From Methylobacterium radiotolerans JCM 2831 (lineage in GTDB: Bacteria; Pseudomonadota; Alphaproteobacteria; Rhizobiales; Beijerinckiaceae), in the NCBI RefSeq assembly GCF_000019725.1, contig NC_010505.1, forward strand, positions 3,103,001 through 3,167,000: 64,000 bases of DNA, given 5' to 3'. Shown in pieces: positions 18,188 to 26,701 of this stretch. Under the pieces are notes generated by a model. It ran no database searches and was not told the DNA's origin. It saw only the letters and a program-made list of their open reading frames with translations. The position numbers were made by a program, and so were the translations under genes. Each line of letters opens with the position of its first letter. Within the stretch, counting starts at the first letter, position 1.

Positions 18188-19201
18188 CTAGCGCCCGGTC
18201 GTCAGCAGGATCTTGCCGAGATGGGCGCTCGATTCCATCAGCTCGTGCGCCTCCCGCGCCCGCTCCAGCGGGAACGTGGCGTGGGTGACGGACCGGATGC
18301 GTCCGGCCTCCAGCTCCGGCCAGATGTCCCGGCGCAGGCCGTCGGCGATCGCGGCCTTGTCGGCCTTCGCGCGCGGCCGCAGCGTCGAGCCGGTGAAGGT
18401 CAGCCGGTTGCGCATGATCGGCGTGATGTTCAGCCCGTCCACCTTGTAGCCGCCCATCAGGGCGATCATCACCAGCCGGCCGTCCGGTGCCAGCGACTTG
18501 AGGTTCCGGGCGAGATAGCTCGCGCCGATCATGTCGAGGATGACGTCGACGCCGCGCCCTTCGGTGAGGCGCTTCACCTCCTCGGCGAAATCCGCCTGCT
18601 TGTAGTCGATCGCGGCGTCAGCGCCGAGATCCTCGCAGAACCGGCACTTCTCGGTCGAGCCGGCGGTGGCGAAGACCCGGGCGCCGACGTGCTTGGCGAT
18701 CTGGATGGCCGTGGCGCCGATGCCGCTCGACCCGCCATGCACGAGGAAACTCTCGCCGCGCGCGAGGCGACCGCGCTGCACGACGTTGGAGTAGACCGTG
18801 AAGAACGTCTCCGGCAGGCCGCCGGCGTCGACCAGCGCGACGGCCTTCGGCCGCGGCAGGCAGTGGGCCGCCTCGGCCACAGCGTACTCGGCGTAGCCGC
18901 CGCTGATCACCAGGGCGCAGACCTCGTCCCCTTCCGTCAGATTCTCGACCCCGCTGCCGAGCGCGACCACGCGGCCGGCGACCTCGAGGCCGGGAATCTC
19001 GGTGGCGCCGGGCGGCGGCGGGTACACCCCCGACCGCTGCGCCACGTCGGGCCGGTTCACACCGGCGGCCACCACCTCGATCAGGACCTGACCGGGCCCG
19101 GGGCTCGGCACCGGCGCGGTCTCCAGGCTGATCACCTCCGGTCCACCGGACCCCGCGTAGCGGATCTGGCGCATGCTCCCGGGCAGGTCGGTGGTGGCCA
19201 T
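18188..19201 (-). CDS. NAD(P)H quinone oxidoreductase, PIG3/QOR type
   Basis: 337 residues, zinc-independent medium-chain dehydrogenase/reductase. The N-terminal GroES-like domain has AGVNRPDVAQRSGVYPPPPG and IPGLEVAGRVVALG; the nucleotide-binding domain has FLVHGGSSGIGATAIQIAKH, a glycine motif, and GVDVILDMIGASYLARNL. No zinc ligands are seen. The PIG3 branch reduces quinones using NADPH. It stands alone, with about 120 bases to the preceding ABC transporter protein gene upstream on the same strand. Confidence 0.9.
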   Translation of the reverse strand: MATTDLPGSMRQIRYAGSGGPEVISLETAPVPSPGPGQVLIEVVAAGVNRPDVAQRSGVYPPPPGATEIPGLEVAGRVVALGSGVENLTEGDEVCALVISGGYAEYAVAEAAHCLPRPKAVALVDAGGLPETFFTVYSNVVQRGRLARGESFLVHGGSSGIGATAIQIAKHVGARVFATAGSTEKCRFCEDLGADAAIDYKQADFAEEVKRLTEGRGVDVILDMIGASYLARNLKSLAPDGRLVMIALMGGYKVDGLNITPIMRNRLTFTGSTLRPRAKADKAAIADGLRRDIWPELEAGRIRSVTHATFPLERAREAHELMESSAHLGKILLTTGR

Positions 19202-19321
19202 CAGCGATTGTCCTCCGCGCGCACGTCGTGTCGGCCGCGCTCACGGTGTCGCGGTCCGGCTCTACTTGCGGCAACGGGCGCGCTTGGCAAGCCGCGCGCG
19301 CGTCACCGGTCCGGTGTGCCG

Positions 19322-20563
19322 CTAGCGGGCCGCCGCCTTCACGGCGGCCGGCAGTACGATCGCGCCCTGCGCGAGGCTCTTCGGCCAGACCGCGACCTGC
19401 TTGCCGTCCTGCCACTGCGCCATCAGGCCGGTGACGAAGCCCGCCCCGTACTTGATCGAGTGGGTGAACGGGTCGTCCTTGCCGTAGAACTGCGTGCGGC
19501 CGACGGTGCCGACCCAGTCGGTCTTCTCCAGGGCGTCGACGAGCTTGTCGGCCTCCGTGGTGCCGGCCCGCTTCACCGCGTCGGCCGTGTAGTAGACCTG
19601 ATCGTACGCCATGTACCCGGCGTAGGACGGGTCGCTGCCGAAGCGCTTCTTGAAGGCGGCACTGAAGGCGAGCGACTTGTCGGTGATCGCGGCACCCGGC
19701 ACCGCGATGCTCTGGAAGATCACGCCCTGCGTGGCGCCGTTGGTGTTGGCCCAGAAGGTCGAGGAGGTCGCCTGCGAGTTCATGCCGGTCATGGCGAGCG
19801 GCACCCGCTGATTCTGCCACTGCACGGTCGGCTGCACGCCGACATGCGAGATGCCGGTGACGATCAGGTCGGGCTTGGCCGCCTCGATCTTGTTGTAGAT
19901 CGGCGTGAAGTCGCCCGTGTCCGGCGAGAAGCGGATGTGATCGACCACTTTCACGCCGATCTCCGGCAGGCACTTCTCGTAGCCGACGTCGAGCGGCCGG
20001 GTCCAGGCGGCGTCCTCGCTCATGATCGCGGCGGTCTTCACCTTCATCAGGTCGATCAACATGTCCTTGGTCGAGTCGCAGATCGACTGGGCCAGGGCCG
20101 CCGAGGTCAGGTAGCCGTGGAAGGTGTACTTGTTGCGGGCGTAGTCCTTGTGGACCGCGAGACTGATCTCGTTCGAGGCCGCGCCCGGCGTGATCATCGG
20201 CGTCTTGAGCCGGGCCGCCCAGGGCATCAGCGCCAGCACGACCTCCGAGATGTAGCTGGCGATGACGAGGTTGACCTTGTCCTCGGAGACCGCCCGCTGG
20301 AAGGCGCGGACCGCGTCGGAGGCGGAGGACTTGTCGTCGTAGGTGACGACCTGGATCTGGCGGCCGTCGACGCCGCCCTGGGCGTTGATCTCGTCGGCGG
20401 CGAGCTGGACGGCCTGCGGGATCGAGGCCCCGACCACCGACTGGGCCTCGGCGATCACCCCGATCTTGATCGGATCGGCGGCCCGCGCCTGCGTCGATCC
20501 CAACAATCCGGCCACTGCGAGCAGGGCCAGGGCCCGACTCGAAACGCTGCGTTCCATCGGCAT
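19322..20563 (-). CDS. ABC transporter periplasmic substrate-binding protein, LivJ/LivK-like
   Basis: 413 residues. The ATG at 20563 follows AGGAGGAAG and leads into a signal peptide (RALALLAVAGLLGSTQARA). The mature protein has the type I periplasmic-binding fold of branched-chain amino-acid/amide receptors: IKIGVIAEAQSVVGASIPQA, AADEINAQGGVDGRQIQVVTYDD, and AAIMSEDAAWTRPL. No permease or ATPase genes are adjacent, so this is an orphan receptor here. The ligand could be an amino acid, amide or aromatic acid. Confidence 0.9.
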   Translation of the reverse strand: MPMERSVSSRALALLAVAGLLGSTQARAADPIKIGVIAEAQSVVGASIPQAVQLAADEINAQGGVDGRQIQVVTYDDKSSASDAVRAFQRAVSEDKVNLVIASYISEVVLALMPWAARLKTPMITPGAASNEISLAVHKDYARNKYTFHGYLTSAALAQSICDSTKDMLIDLMKVKTAAIMSEDAAWTRPLDVGYEKCLPEIGVKVVDHIRFSPDTGDFTPIYNKIEAAKPDLIVTGISHVGVQPTVQWQNQRVPLAMTGMNSQATSSTFWANTNGATQGVIFQSIAVPGAAITDKSLAFSAAFKKRFGSDPSYAGYMAYDQVYYTADAVKRAGTTEADKLVDALEKTDWVGTVGRTQFYGKDDPFTHSIKYGAGFVTGLMAQWQDGKQVAVWPKSLAQGAIVLPAAVKAAAR

Positions 20564-20682
20564 GGGCTTCCTCCTGCGGCCCCTGCGGCTTTTGCCGCCG
20601 CATCGGGTCCAGGACCGGATTGTGCATCACGCGGCAGCTTGAATACAGTGTGCAGATACGGAAAGCCGTGACAGACGACGGC

Positions 20683-21309
20683 TCACCTGTTCGAACGTTC
20701 GAAGATCACGCTGAGATTGTTCGCCGGCATCGCTACGCGCCGGATCAGGTCCAGCCCGTGCCGGGCCGCTTCCGCCGCGACGGCGTCGAGGTCCCGCACG
20801 CCCCAGGCCGGATTCCGGCCGCGCAGGGAGGCGTCGAAGGCGGCGTTGCTCTCCGCGAAGGGCCGGTCGGCCTCGCGGAACGGGCCGTACAGGAACAGGA
20901 TGCCGCGCTCGCTCAGGACACGGCCGGCTCCGGCCATCAGCCCCGCGGTGGCGGCCCAGGGCGCGATGTGGATCATGTTGATGCAGACGATCCCGTCGAC
21001 CCGCGCGACGGGCCAGGCCGCGGCCGCGGCGTCGAGGGCGAGCGGCGGCCGGATGTTGCCGAGCCCCGCGCGCAGCGCGTGCGCGGCGATGCTGCGCCGG
21101 GCGGCGGGCTCGGGATCGCTCGGCAGCCAGTCCACGCCCGGCAGGGCCGCAGCGACGTGGACCGCGTGCTCGCCGGAACCGCTGGCGATCTCCAGAACGG
21201 TGCCGCTTGCGGGCAGGACCTCGCGCAGGACGGCCAGGATCGCGTCGCGGTTGCGCGCGACCGCCGGCGCCGTCAGGGCGTCGTTCACATCAGCCTCCCA
21301 GCCGAGCAT
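20683..21309 (-). CDS. SAM-dependent methyltransferase-like protein, DUF938
   Basis: 208 residues. The Rossmann-like SAM site reads VLEIASGSGEHAVHVAAAL, and the family marker INMIHIAPWAATAGLMAGAGR follows, with GILFLYGPFREADRPFAESNAAFDASL and PANNLSVIFER at the end. DUF938 proteins are widespread and uncharacterised. The ATG at 21309 has GAGGG six bases upstream. The gene diverges from kaiC across about 245 bases, so the two may share a control region. Confidence 0.87.
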   Translation of the reverse strand: MLGWEADVNDALTAPAVARNRDAILAVLREVLPASGTVLEIASGSGEHAVHVAAALPGVDWLPSDPEPAARRSIAAHALRAGLGNIRPPLALDAAAAAWPVARVDGIVCINMIHIAPWAATAGLMAGAGRVLSERGILFLYGPFREADRPFAESNAAFDASLRGRNPAWGVRDLDAVAAEAARHGLDLIRRVAMPANNLSVIFERSNR

Positions 21310-21553
21310 GGTTGCCCTCGTCGGTCTGCGCAGTCCGTCGGCGGGATGCCGGCCGGGCGCGTCACGCACCCGTATTGCGCGGGCTGACCCGTTGCCATAC
21401 CGCATCCCAGCGGTGTTCCGCCCGTACAACGCGCCGTTCGAGCCGTCGTCCGCGTCCGCATCTGCGGATCGGGCCGGTCGGCCCGGCACGGGGGCGAGCG
21501 CTGCCGCGCTTCCGGACCAGCCCGCATCCGAGACGTCCAGGATTTCGCCCATC

Positions 21554-23242
21554 GTGCCCGCTCCGCAAGCCGCCCCGACACTGCCCAAGGTCGCGACGGG
21601 CATCACCGGTTTCGACGACCTGACCTATGGCGGCCTGCCGACAGGGCGGCCGACGCTCATCTGCGGTGCGGCGGGCTGCGGCAAGACGCTGTTCGCCACG
21701 ACCTTCCTGGTCAACGGCGCGACCCTCTACGGCGAGCCCGGCGTGTTCATGAGCTTCGAGGAGCGGGCCGAGGATCTGGCGGCGAACGTCGCGTCGCTCG
21801 GCTACGACCTCGACGGCCTCGTTGCCGCCGGTCATCTCGCCATCGACCACGTGCGCGTCGAGCGGAGCGAGATCGAGGAGACCGGAGAGTACGATCTCGA
21901 AGGCCTGTTCATCCGCCTCGGCTTCGCGGTGGACTCGATCGGGGCCAAGCGCGTCGTCCTCGACACGATCGAGACCCTGTTCGCGAGCTTCACCGATCCG
22001 GCGCTGCTCCGCGCCGAGCTGCGCCGCCTGTTCGGCTGGATCAAGGATCGCGGCCTGACCGCGATCATCACGGGCGAGCGCGGCGACGGGCCGCTGACCC
22101 GCCAGGGCCTGGAGGAGTACGTCTCCGACTGCGTCGTCCTGCTCGACAACCGCGTCGAGGACCAAGTCACCACGCGGCGGCTGCGCGTCGTGAAGTATCG
22201 CGGCTCGGCCCACGGCACCAACGAGTACCCGTTCCTGATCGATCACGCGGGGATCAGCGTCCTTCCGGTGACCTCGGCGGATCTCGACTACGCGGTGCCC
22301 GACGGCATCCTCTCCACGGGGATCGCGGGGCTCGACGCCATGCTGGGGCCGCGGGGCTTCCATCGCGGCTCCGGGATCCTGATCTCCGGCGAGGCGGGAA
22401 CGGGCAAGAGCATGCTCGCCGCCTCGATCCTCGACGCGGCCTGCCGGCGCGGCGAGCACTGCCTGGCCTTCGTGTTCGAGGAGAGCGGCGCTCAGATCAT
22501 CCGCAACGCGCGCTCGATCGGGCTCGACCTCGCCGCGCACGTGGCGAGCGGCCGGCTCCGCTTCGAGGCCGCGCGGCCGAGCCTGTTCGGGCTGGAGACG
22601 CATCTCGCGCGGATGCACCGCGACCTCGACCAGTTTCGGCCGGACGTGGTGGTGCTCGATCCGATCTCCGCCCTGCGCGGGCCGTCGGGCGAGCTGCAGG
22701 CGACGCTCCTGCGCATGATCGACCTGATCAAGGTCCGCGGCATCACGGCGATCTTCACCACCCTGCGCGGCGACGACGCCCCGATCGAGGACAACGACCT
22801 CGGCGTCTCCTCGCTGATGGACGCGTGGATCAAGCTCCAGAACATGGAGGCGAACGGCGAGCGGACGCGGACGCTCTACGTCATCAAGGCGCGGGGCATG
22901 AGCCACTCCAACCAGATCCGCGAATTTCTGATGTCGTCGGGCGGGATCCAGCTGGTCGATGCCTATATTGGTCCTTCAGGTGTCCTCACCGGCACGGCGC
23001 GCCTGGTCCAGGAGGCGCAGGAGCGCGCCGCCGCGCAGCAGCACCGGGACGCGGCCGAGCGCAGGCTCCGGGACATGGCGCGCCGGCGCTCCGCCCTGGA
23101 GCGCCAGATCGAGGAGCTCAAGGCCGGTCTCGAGGCGGCCGTGGACGAGGAGGAGAGCCTGCGTGCCGAGGAGTCGGCGCGCGGCGTCACGCGCGAGGCG
23201 GAGCAGCAGGCGTTGATCGCACGACGGAGTGCCGCGGAATGA
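21554..23242 (+). CDS. kaiC: KaiC circadian-clock-type ATPase/autokinase
   Basis: 562 residues from GTG at 21554 (start uncertain, since the frame is open far upstream; CAGGA lies about 11 bases before). Two RecA-like domains are present. CI has P-loop GAAGCGKT (Lys44) and the catalytic Glu pair 69/70 in [23 protein letters not shown] has P-loop GEAGTGKS (Lys285), Glu309/310 in [19 protein letters not shown], and the phosphorylation-site region GVSSLMD with Ser419-Ser420 where cyanobacterial KaiC has Ser-Thr. A charged coiled-coil tail follows residue 480. In cyanobacteria KaiC is the clock ATPase and autokinase. First gene of a kaiC-kaiB-kaiB-kinase operon; no kaiA is present. Confidence 0.92.
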   Translation: MPAPQAAPTLPKVATGITGFDDLTYGGLPTGRPTLICGAAGCGKTLFATTFLVNGATLYGEPGVFMSFEERAEDLAANVASLGYDLDGLVAAGHLAIDHVRVERSEIEETGEYDLEGLFIRLGFAVDSIGAKRVVLDTIETLFASFTDPALLRAELRRLFGWIKDRGLTAIITGERGDGPLTRQGLEEYVSDCVVLLDNRVEDQVTTRRLRVVKYRGSAHGTNEYPFLIDHAGISVLPVTSADLDYAVPDGILSTGIAGLDAMLGPRGFHRGSGILISGEAGTGKSMLAASILDAACRRGEHCLAFVFEESGAQIIRNARSIGLDLAAHVASGRLRFEAARPSLFGLETHLARMHRDLDQFRPDVVVLDPISALRGPSGELQATLLRMIDLIKVRGITAIFTTLRGDDAPIEDNDLGVSSLMDAWIKLQNMEANGERTRTLYVIKARGMSHSNQIREFLMSSGGIQLVDAYIGPSGVLTGTARLVQEAQERAAAQQHRDAAERRLRDMARRRSALERQIEELKAGLEAAVDEEESLRAEESARGVTREAEQQALIARRSAAE

Positions 23243-23580
23243 GCGATGCGACATCGGACGACCAGGCACCCGAGACGGATCCGGACCGGGAGTCCGGCCA
23301 CTACCACCTGCGCCTCTACGTTGCCGGGCAGACGGCCAAGTCGCTCGCCGCGCTGACCAACCTGAAGCGGTTCTGCGAGGAGCATCTCTCCGGCCACTAC
23401 GACATCGAGGTCATCGACCTCATGAAGAACCCGCAGCTCGCCGCCGGCGATCAGATCCTGGCGATCCCGACCCTCGTGCGTCGGCTGCCGTCGCCGCTGA
23501 AGCGGATCATCGGCGACCTGTCGAATACCGAGAAGGTGCTGGTCGGCCTCGACATCCGTCCCAAGGCCGACCGGCCTTGA
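23239..23580 (+). CDS. kaiB: KaiB clock protein, copy 1 (canonical)
   Basis: 113 residues with the thioredoxin-like KaiB fold from residue 20: [62 protein letters not shown] and EKVLVGLDI. This copy is close to cyanobacterial KaiB, including PTL and RRIIGDL, but carries an acidic 18-residue N-terminal extension. KaiB binds KaiC CI after a fold switch. The ATG overlaps the kaiC stop (ATGA), implying translational coupling. Confidence 0.95.
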   Translation: MSDATSDDQAPETDPDRESGHYHLRLYVAGQTAKSLAALTNLKRFCEEHLSGHYDIEVIDLMKNPQLAAGDQILAIPTLVRRLPSPLKRIIGDLSNTEKVLVGLDIRPKADRP

Positions 23581-23588
23581 ACGCGGCC

Positions 23589-23894
23589 ATGACCCCGTTG
23601 GCGGACGCCGAGCGTATCCGGTTGCGGCTGTTCGTGGCCGGAACCGCGCCGCGCTCGCTGCGCGCGGTCGAGGTCCTGCGCCGCGTCTGCGAGGCACACA
23701 TCCCGGGCCGCTACGAGCTCGAGATTGTCGATATCTATCAGCAGCCCGAGCTTGCCGAGCGCGACGGGATCCTCGCCGCCCCCACTCTCCTGAAACTGGC
23801 GCCGGGGCCGGAACGGCGCCTCTCGGGCGATCTCCTCGACGAGGGCCGCGTGCTCCGCGGCCTCGAGATCGCGTCCGTCGCGGAGCCGTTCTGA
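23589..23894 (+). CDS. KaiB-like protein, copy 2 (divergent)
   Basis: 101 residues. The KaiB core is kept (RLRLFVAGTAPRSLRAVEVLR, YELEIVDIYQQPELAERDGI, LAAPTLLKLAPGPERRLSGDL and GRVLRGLEI), but KNPQLA has become QQPELA and RRIIGDL has become RRLSGDL. It begins eight bases after kaiB copy 1; a TTG at 23577 overlapping the stop is an alternative start. The divergence and position next to the histidine kinase suggest a different job, perhaps the input arm to the kinase (inference). Confidence 0.9.
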   Translation: MTPLADAERIRLRLFVAGTAPRSLRAVEVLRRVCEAHIPGRYELEIVDIYQQPELAERDGILAAPTLLKLAPGPERRLSGDLLDEGRVLRGLEIASVAEPF

Positions 23895-25648
23895 TGGGTG
23901 TGGATGCCCTGCTGCCCGGCGACGAGCCCGGGCTCGACGCCTACCGCGCCCATATCCGCGAACTGGAGGCGCGGCTCGAGGAGAGCGAGGAGACCCTCGC
24001 GGCCATCCGTCGGGGCGATTTCGACGCCGTCGTGGTGGAGGGGCCGAACCACGAGCGCCTCGTCTACACGCTCGAGAACGCGGACCGGCCTTACCGGGCG
24101 CTGATCGAGCAGATGCAGGAGGGCGCCTTCACGCTGGCGCTGGACGGGACGCTGCTCTACTGCAACCGGCGGCTGGCCGAGATGCTCGGCGAGCCGCAGG
24201 AGCGCCTGACCGGCCGCCCGCTCCAGGATTTCGTGCAGGCGGATGTCGACATCGACCGCCTGTTCCGCCGGGCGATGGACAATCCCGTCCGCGAGGAGAT
24301 CGCGCTGCACGCGGCGGGCTCGGAGAGCGCCACCTTCCTGTCGCTGAGCCGCTTCGCCTGCCAGGGCGGCCAGCCGCTCCTGTGCGGGGTCCTGACGGAT
24401 CTGACCGAGCAGAGACGCAACATGCTGGCCCTCGCGGAGGCCCATGCCCGCCTCCAGTCCGAGAGCGCCGAGCGCGAGCGGGTGGAGGAGGCGCTGCGTC
24501 AGTCGCAGAAGCTCGAGGCGGTGGGCCAGCTGACCGGCGGCGTCGCGCACGACTTCAACAACCTCCTGACGGTGATCAAATCCTCCACCGACCTGCTCAA
24601 GCGGCCGGCGCTGCCGGAGGAGCGCCGCCGCCGCTACGTCGAGGCGATCTCCGACACGGTCGACCGCGCCGCCAAGCTGACCGGCCAGCTCCTGGCCTTC
24701 GCGCGCCGCCAAGCGCTGAAGCCCGAGGTGTTCGAGGTGGGCGCGTCACTGCGGGCCGTGGCGGAGATGCTCGATTCGGTGACCGGCGCGCGCATCAGCG
24801 TGGTGGCCGAGATTCCCGCCGCGCCCTGCTACATCCGCGCCGATCTCAGCCAGTTCGAGACCGCGCTGATCAACATGGCGGTGAACGCGCGCGACGCGAT
24901 GGGCGGCGAGGGCACCCTGACCCTGACGCTCTCGGGCGACCGGCCCATGCCGGCGATCCGCGGGCACGCGGGATCGCGCAGCACCTTCGCGGCCGTGTCG
25001 CTGTCCGACACCGGCATCGGGATCCCGCCCGACGTGCTGCCGCGCATCTTCGAGCCGTTCTTCACCACCAAGGAGATCGGCAAGGGAACCGGGCTCGGGC
25101 TGTCCCAGGTCTTCGGCTTCGCCAAGCAGTCCGGGGGCGACGTCGACGTGTCCAGCAGCCCCGGCCGCGGCACGACCTTCACCCTCTACCTGCCGCAGGC
25201 GGAAGATGCGCCGGACCTGTCCGCCGCCCCGCGCAGCGAGGAGACCGGGCTCGACGGTGCCAGCCTCTGCGTGCTCGTGGTCGAGGACAACATCGAGGTC
25301 GGCCGCTTCGCCACGCAGATCCTGGAGGATCTCGGTCACAAGACCGTCTGGGCGACCAATGCCGAGGAGGCTCTCGTCGAGATCGAGAGGATCCCCTTCC
25401 GTTTCGACGCCGTGTTCTCCGACGTGGTGATGCCCGGCATGGGCGGCATCGCGATGGCCCGCGAGCTGAAGCGGCGCCTGCCCGATCTGCCGGTGGTCCT
25501 CACCTCCGGGTACAGCCACGTTCTGGCCCAGGAGGGCGTCCACGGCTTCGACCTGATCCAGAAGCCCTACTCGGTGGATCAGCTGTCGCAGACCCTCCGC
25601 AACGTCGTCGGCAAGGGCCGTGCCGGAGCCAGGCGCGGCCGGCGCTGA
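23894..25648 (+). CDS. Hybrid histidine kinase with PAS and receiver domains, kai operon
   Basis: 584 residues, soluble (no membrane segment). An N-terminal coiled coil (residues of about 18-45) is followed by a PAS domain (about 70-180, LIEQMQEGAFTLALDGTLLYCN), HisKA with phospho-acceptor His219 in GGVAHDFNNLL, a HATPase domain with SLSDTGIGIPPDVLPRIFEPFFTTK and GTGLGLSQVFGFAKQSGG, and a C-terminal receiver (about 455-575) with phospho-acceptor Asp510 in FSDVVMPGMGG. The start ATG overlaps the kaiB2 stop by one base (TGATG). It has no KaiB-like domain such as SasA carries. It is likely the output kinase of the Kai system; the downstream regulator is not in the window. Confidence 0.93.
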   Translation: MGVDALLPGDEPGLDAYRAHIRELEARLEESEETLAAIRRGDFDAVVVEGPNHERLVYTLENADRPYRALIEQMQEGAFTLALDGTLLYCNRRLAEMLGEPQERLTGRPLQDFVQADVDIDRLFRRAMDNPVREEIALHAAGSESATFLSLSRFACQGGQPLLCGVLTDLTEQRRNMLALAEAHARLQSESAERERVEEALRQSQKLEAVGQLTGGVAHDFNNLLTVIKSSTDLLKRPALPEERRRRYVEAISDTVDRAAKLTGQLLAFARRQALKPEVFEVGASLRAVAEMLDSVTGARISVVAEIPAAPCYIRADLSQFETALINMAVNARDAMGGEGTLTLTLSGDRPMPAIRGHAGSRSTFAAVSLSDTGIGIPPDVLPRIFEPFFTTKEIGKGTGLGLSQVFGFAKQSGGDVDVSSSPGRGTTFTLYLPQAEDAPDLSAAPRSEETGLDGASLCVLVVEDNIEVGRFATQILEDLGHKTVWATNAEEALVEIERIPFRFDAVFSDVVMPGMGGIAMARELKRRLPDLPVVLTSGYSHVLAQEGVHGFDLIQKPYSVDQLSQTLRNVVGKGRAGARRGRR

Positions 25649-25657
25649 GGCGGACTC

Positions 25658-26293
25658 CTAGCGGGTGCCGTACATCCGGTCCCCGGCATCGCCGAGGCCG
25701 GGGACGATGTAGCCGTGGTCGTTCAGGTGGCTGTCGATCGCCGCGGTCCAGACCGGCACGTCGGGATGGGCGGCCTGGAACTTGGCGAGGCCCTCCGGCG
25801 CCGCCAGCAGGCAGACGAAGCGGAGGTCCGAGGCGCCCCTGGCCTTGAGGCGGTCCAGGGCCGCGATGGCCGAGTTGGCGGTCGCGAGCATCGGATCCAG
25901 CACCAGCACCGTCCGATCAGCCAGATCGGAGGGCGCCTTGAAGTAGTACTCCACGGCCTCCAGCGTCTCGGGATCCCGGTAGAGCCCGATATGCGCCACG
26001 CGGGCCGACGGGACCAGCGACAGCATGCCGTCGAGGAAGCCGACCCCGGCGCGGAGGATCGGCGCCAGGACCAGCTTCTTGCCCTGGATCTGCTGCCCCT
26101 GCATCGGCTGGAGCGGCGTCTCGATCGTCACCGGTTCCAGCGGCAGATCCCGGGTCACCTCGTAGGCGAGGAGCATCCCGATCTCGTTGAGGATCTGCCG
26201 GAAACCCTTGGTCGAGCGGTTCTTGTCCCGCAGATAGGTGAGCTTGTGCTGCACCAGCGGGTGATCGACCACGGTGACCCGACCCGTCGACAT
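25658..26293 (-). CDS. upp: Uracil phosphoribosyltransferase
   Basis: 211 residues. The protein makes UMP from uracil and PRPP in pyrimidine salvage. Landmarks are [63 protein letters not shown], the PRPP loop [14 protein letters not shown] and the ending [12 protein letters not shown], which is the canonical family C-terminus. The ATG at 26293 is preceded by GAGGAGAGG. It converges on the kai operon kinase with only nine bases between stop codons, and there is no obvious hairpin. Confidence 0.97.
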   Translation of the reverse strand: MSTGRVTVVDHPLVQHKLTYLRDKNRSTKGFRQILNEIGMLLAYEVTRDLPLEPVTIETPLQPMQGQQIQGKKLVLAPILRAGVGFLDGMLSLVPSARVAHIGLYRDPETLEAVEYYFKAPSDLADRTVLVLDPMLATANSAIAALDRLKARGASDLRFVCLLAAPEGLAKFQAAHPDVPVWTAAIDSHLNDHGYIVPGLGDAGDRMYGTR

Positions 26294-26701
26294 GCCCAAC
26301 ACCTCTCCTCGCGGTTGAGGACCAATGCCGGAGCGGGAGCCGGGGCGCAACTCGTCCTCTCGGACAGCGCGGGGAGACGGGGCCGACGCGGCCGCGCGAT
26401 CCGAGGCAGGCGTTCCGGCCGTCCCGGGATCACCCCGGCATCGCCGGACGGCTGCAGCCGAGCGGATCGACGCGCGGAGGCCCGGCACAGCCATCAATCA
26501 TCGTTTCTAAAGAACGCTTTCATTCCGATGAGAAAAATTTGATTCTGAAACGATAGTGTTAATCGCCGTAGAAAACATCTGCGCCGGTAATGCGTATGCA
26601 TTATTTGAAAACTGATCGGACATATCGGCGGTCATTATACCACACATATCGACGATAGCTGCCATGAAGGATCGACTTGCGCGTGAAATCAAAGGCTCTA
26701 A
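26294..26701. other. AT-rich intergenic region between upp and the chemotaxis receptor
   Basis: About 400 bases without a credible gene. From about 26500 to 26700 the sequence is strikingly AT-rich for this genome (for example TTTCTAAAGAACGC and AAAAATTTGATTC). It contains an imperfect inverted repeat AATGC-GTAT-GCATT near 26588. It should hold both the upp promoter and the receptor promoter. The minus-strand frame of 78 codons inside it has no recognisable protein. Confidence 0.6.
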
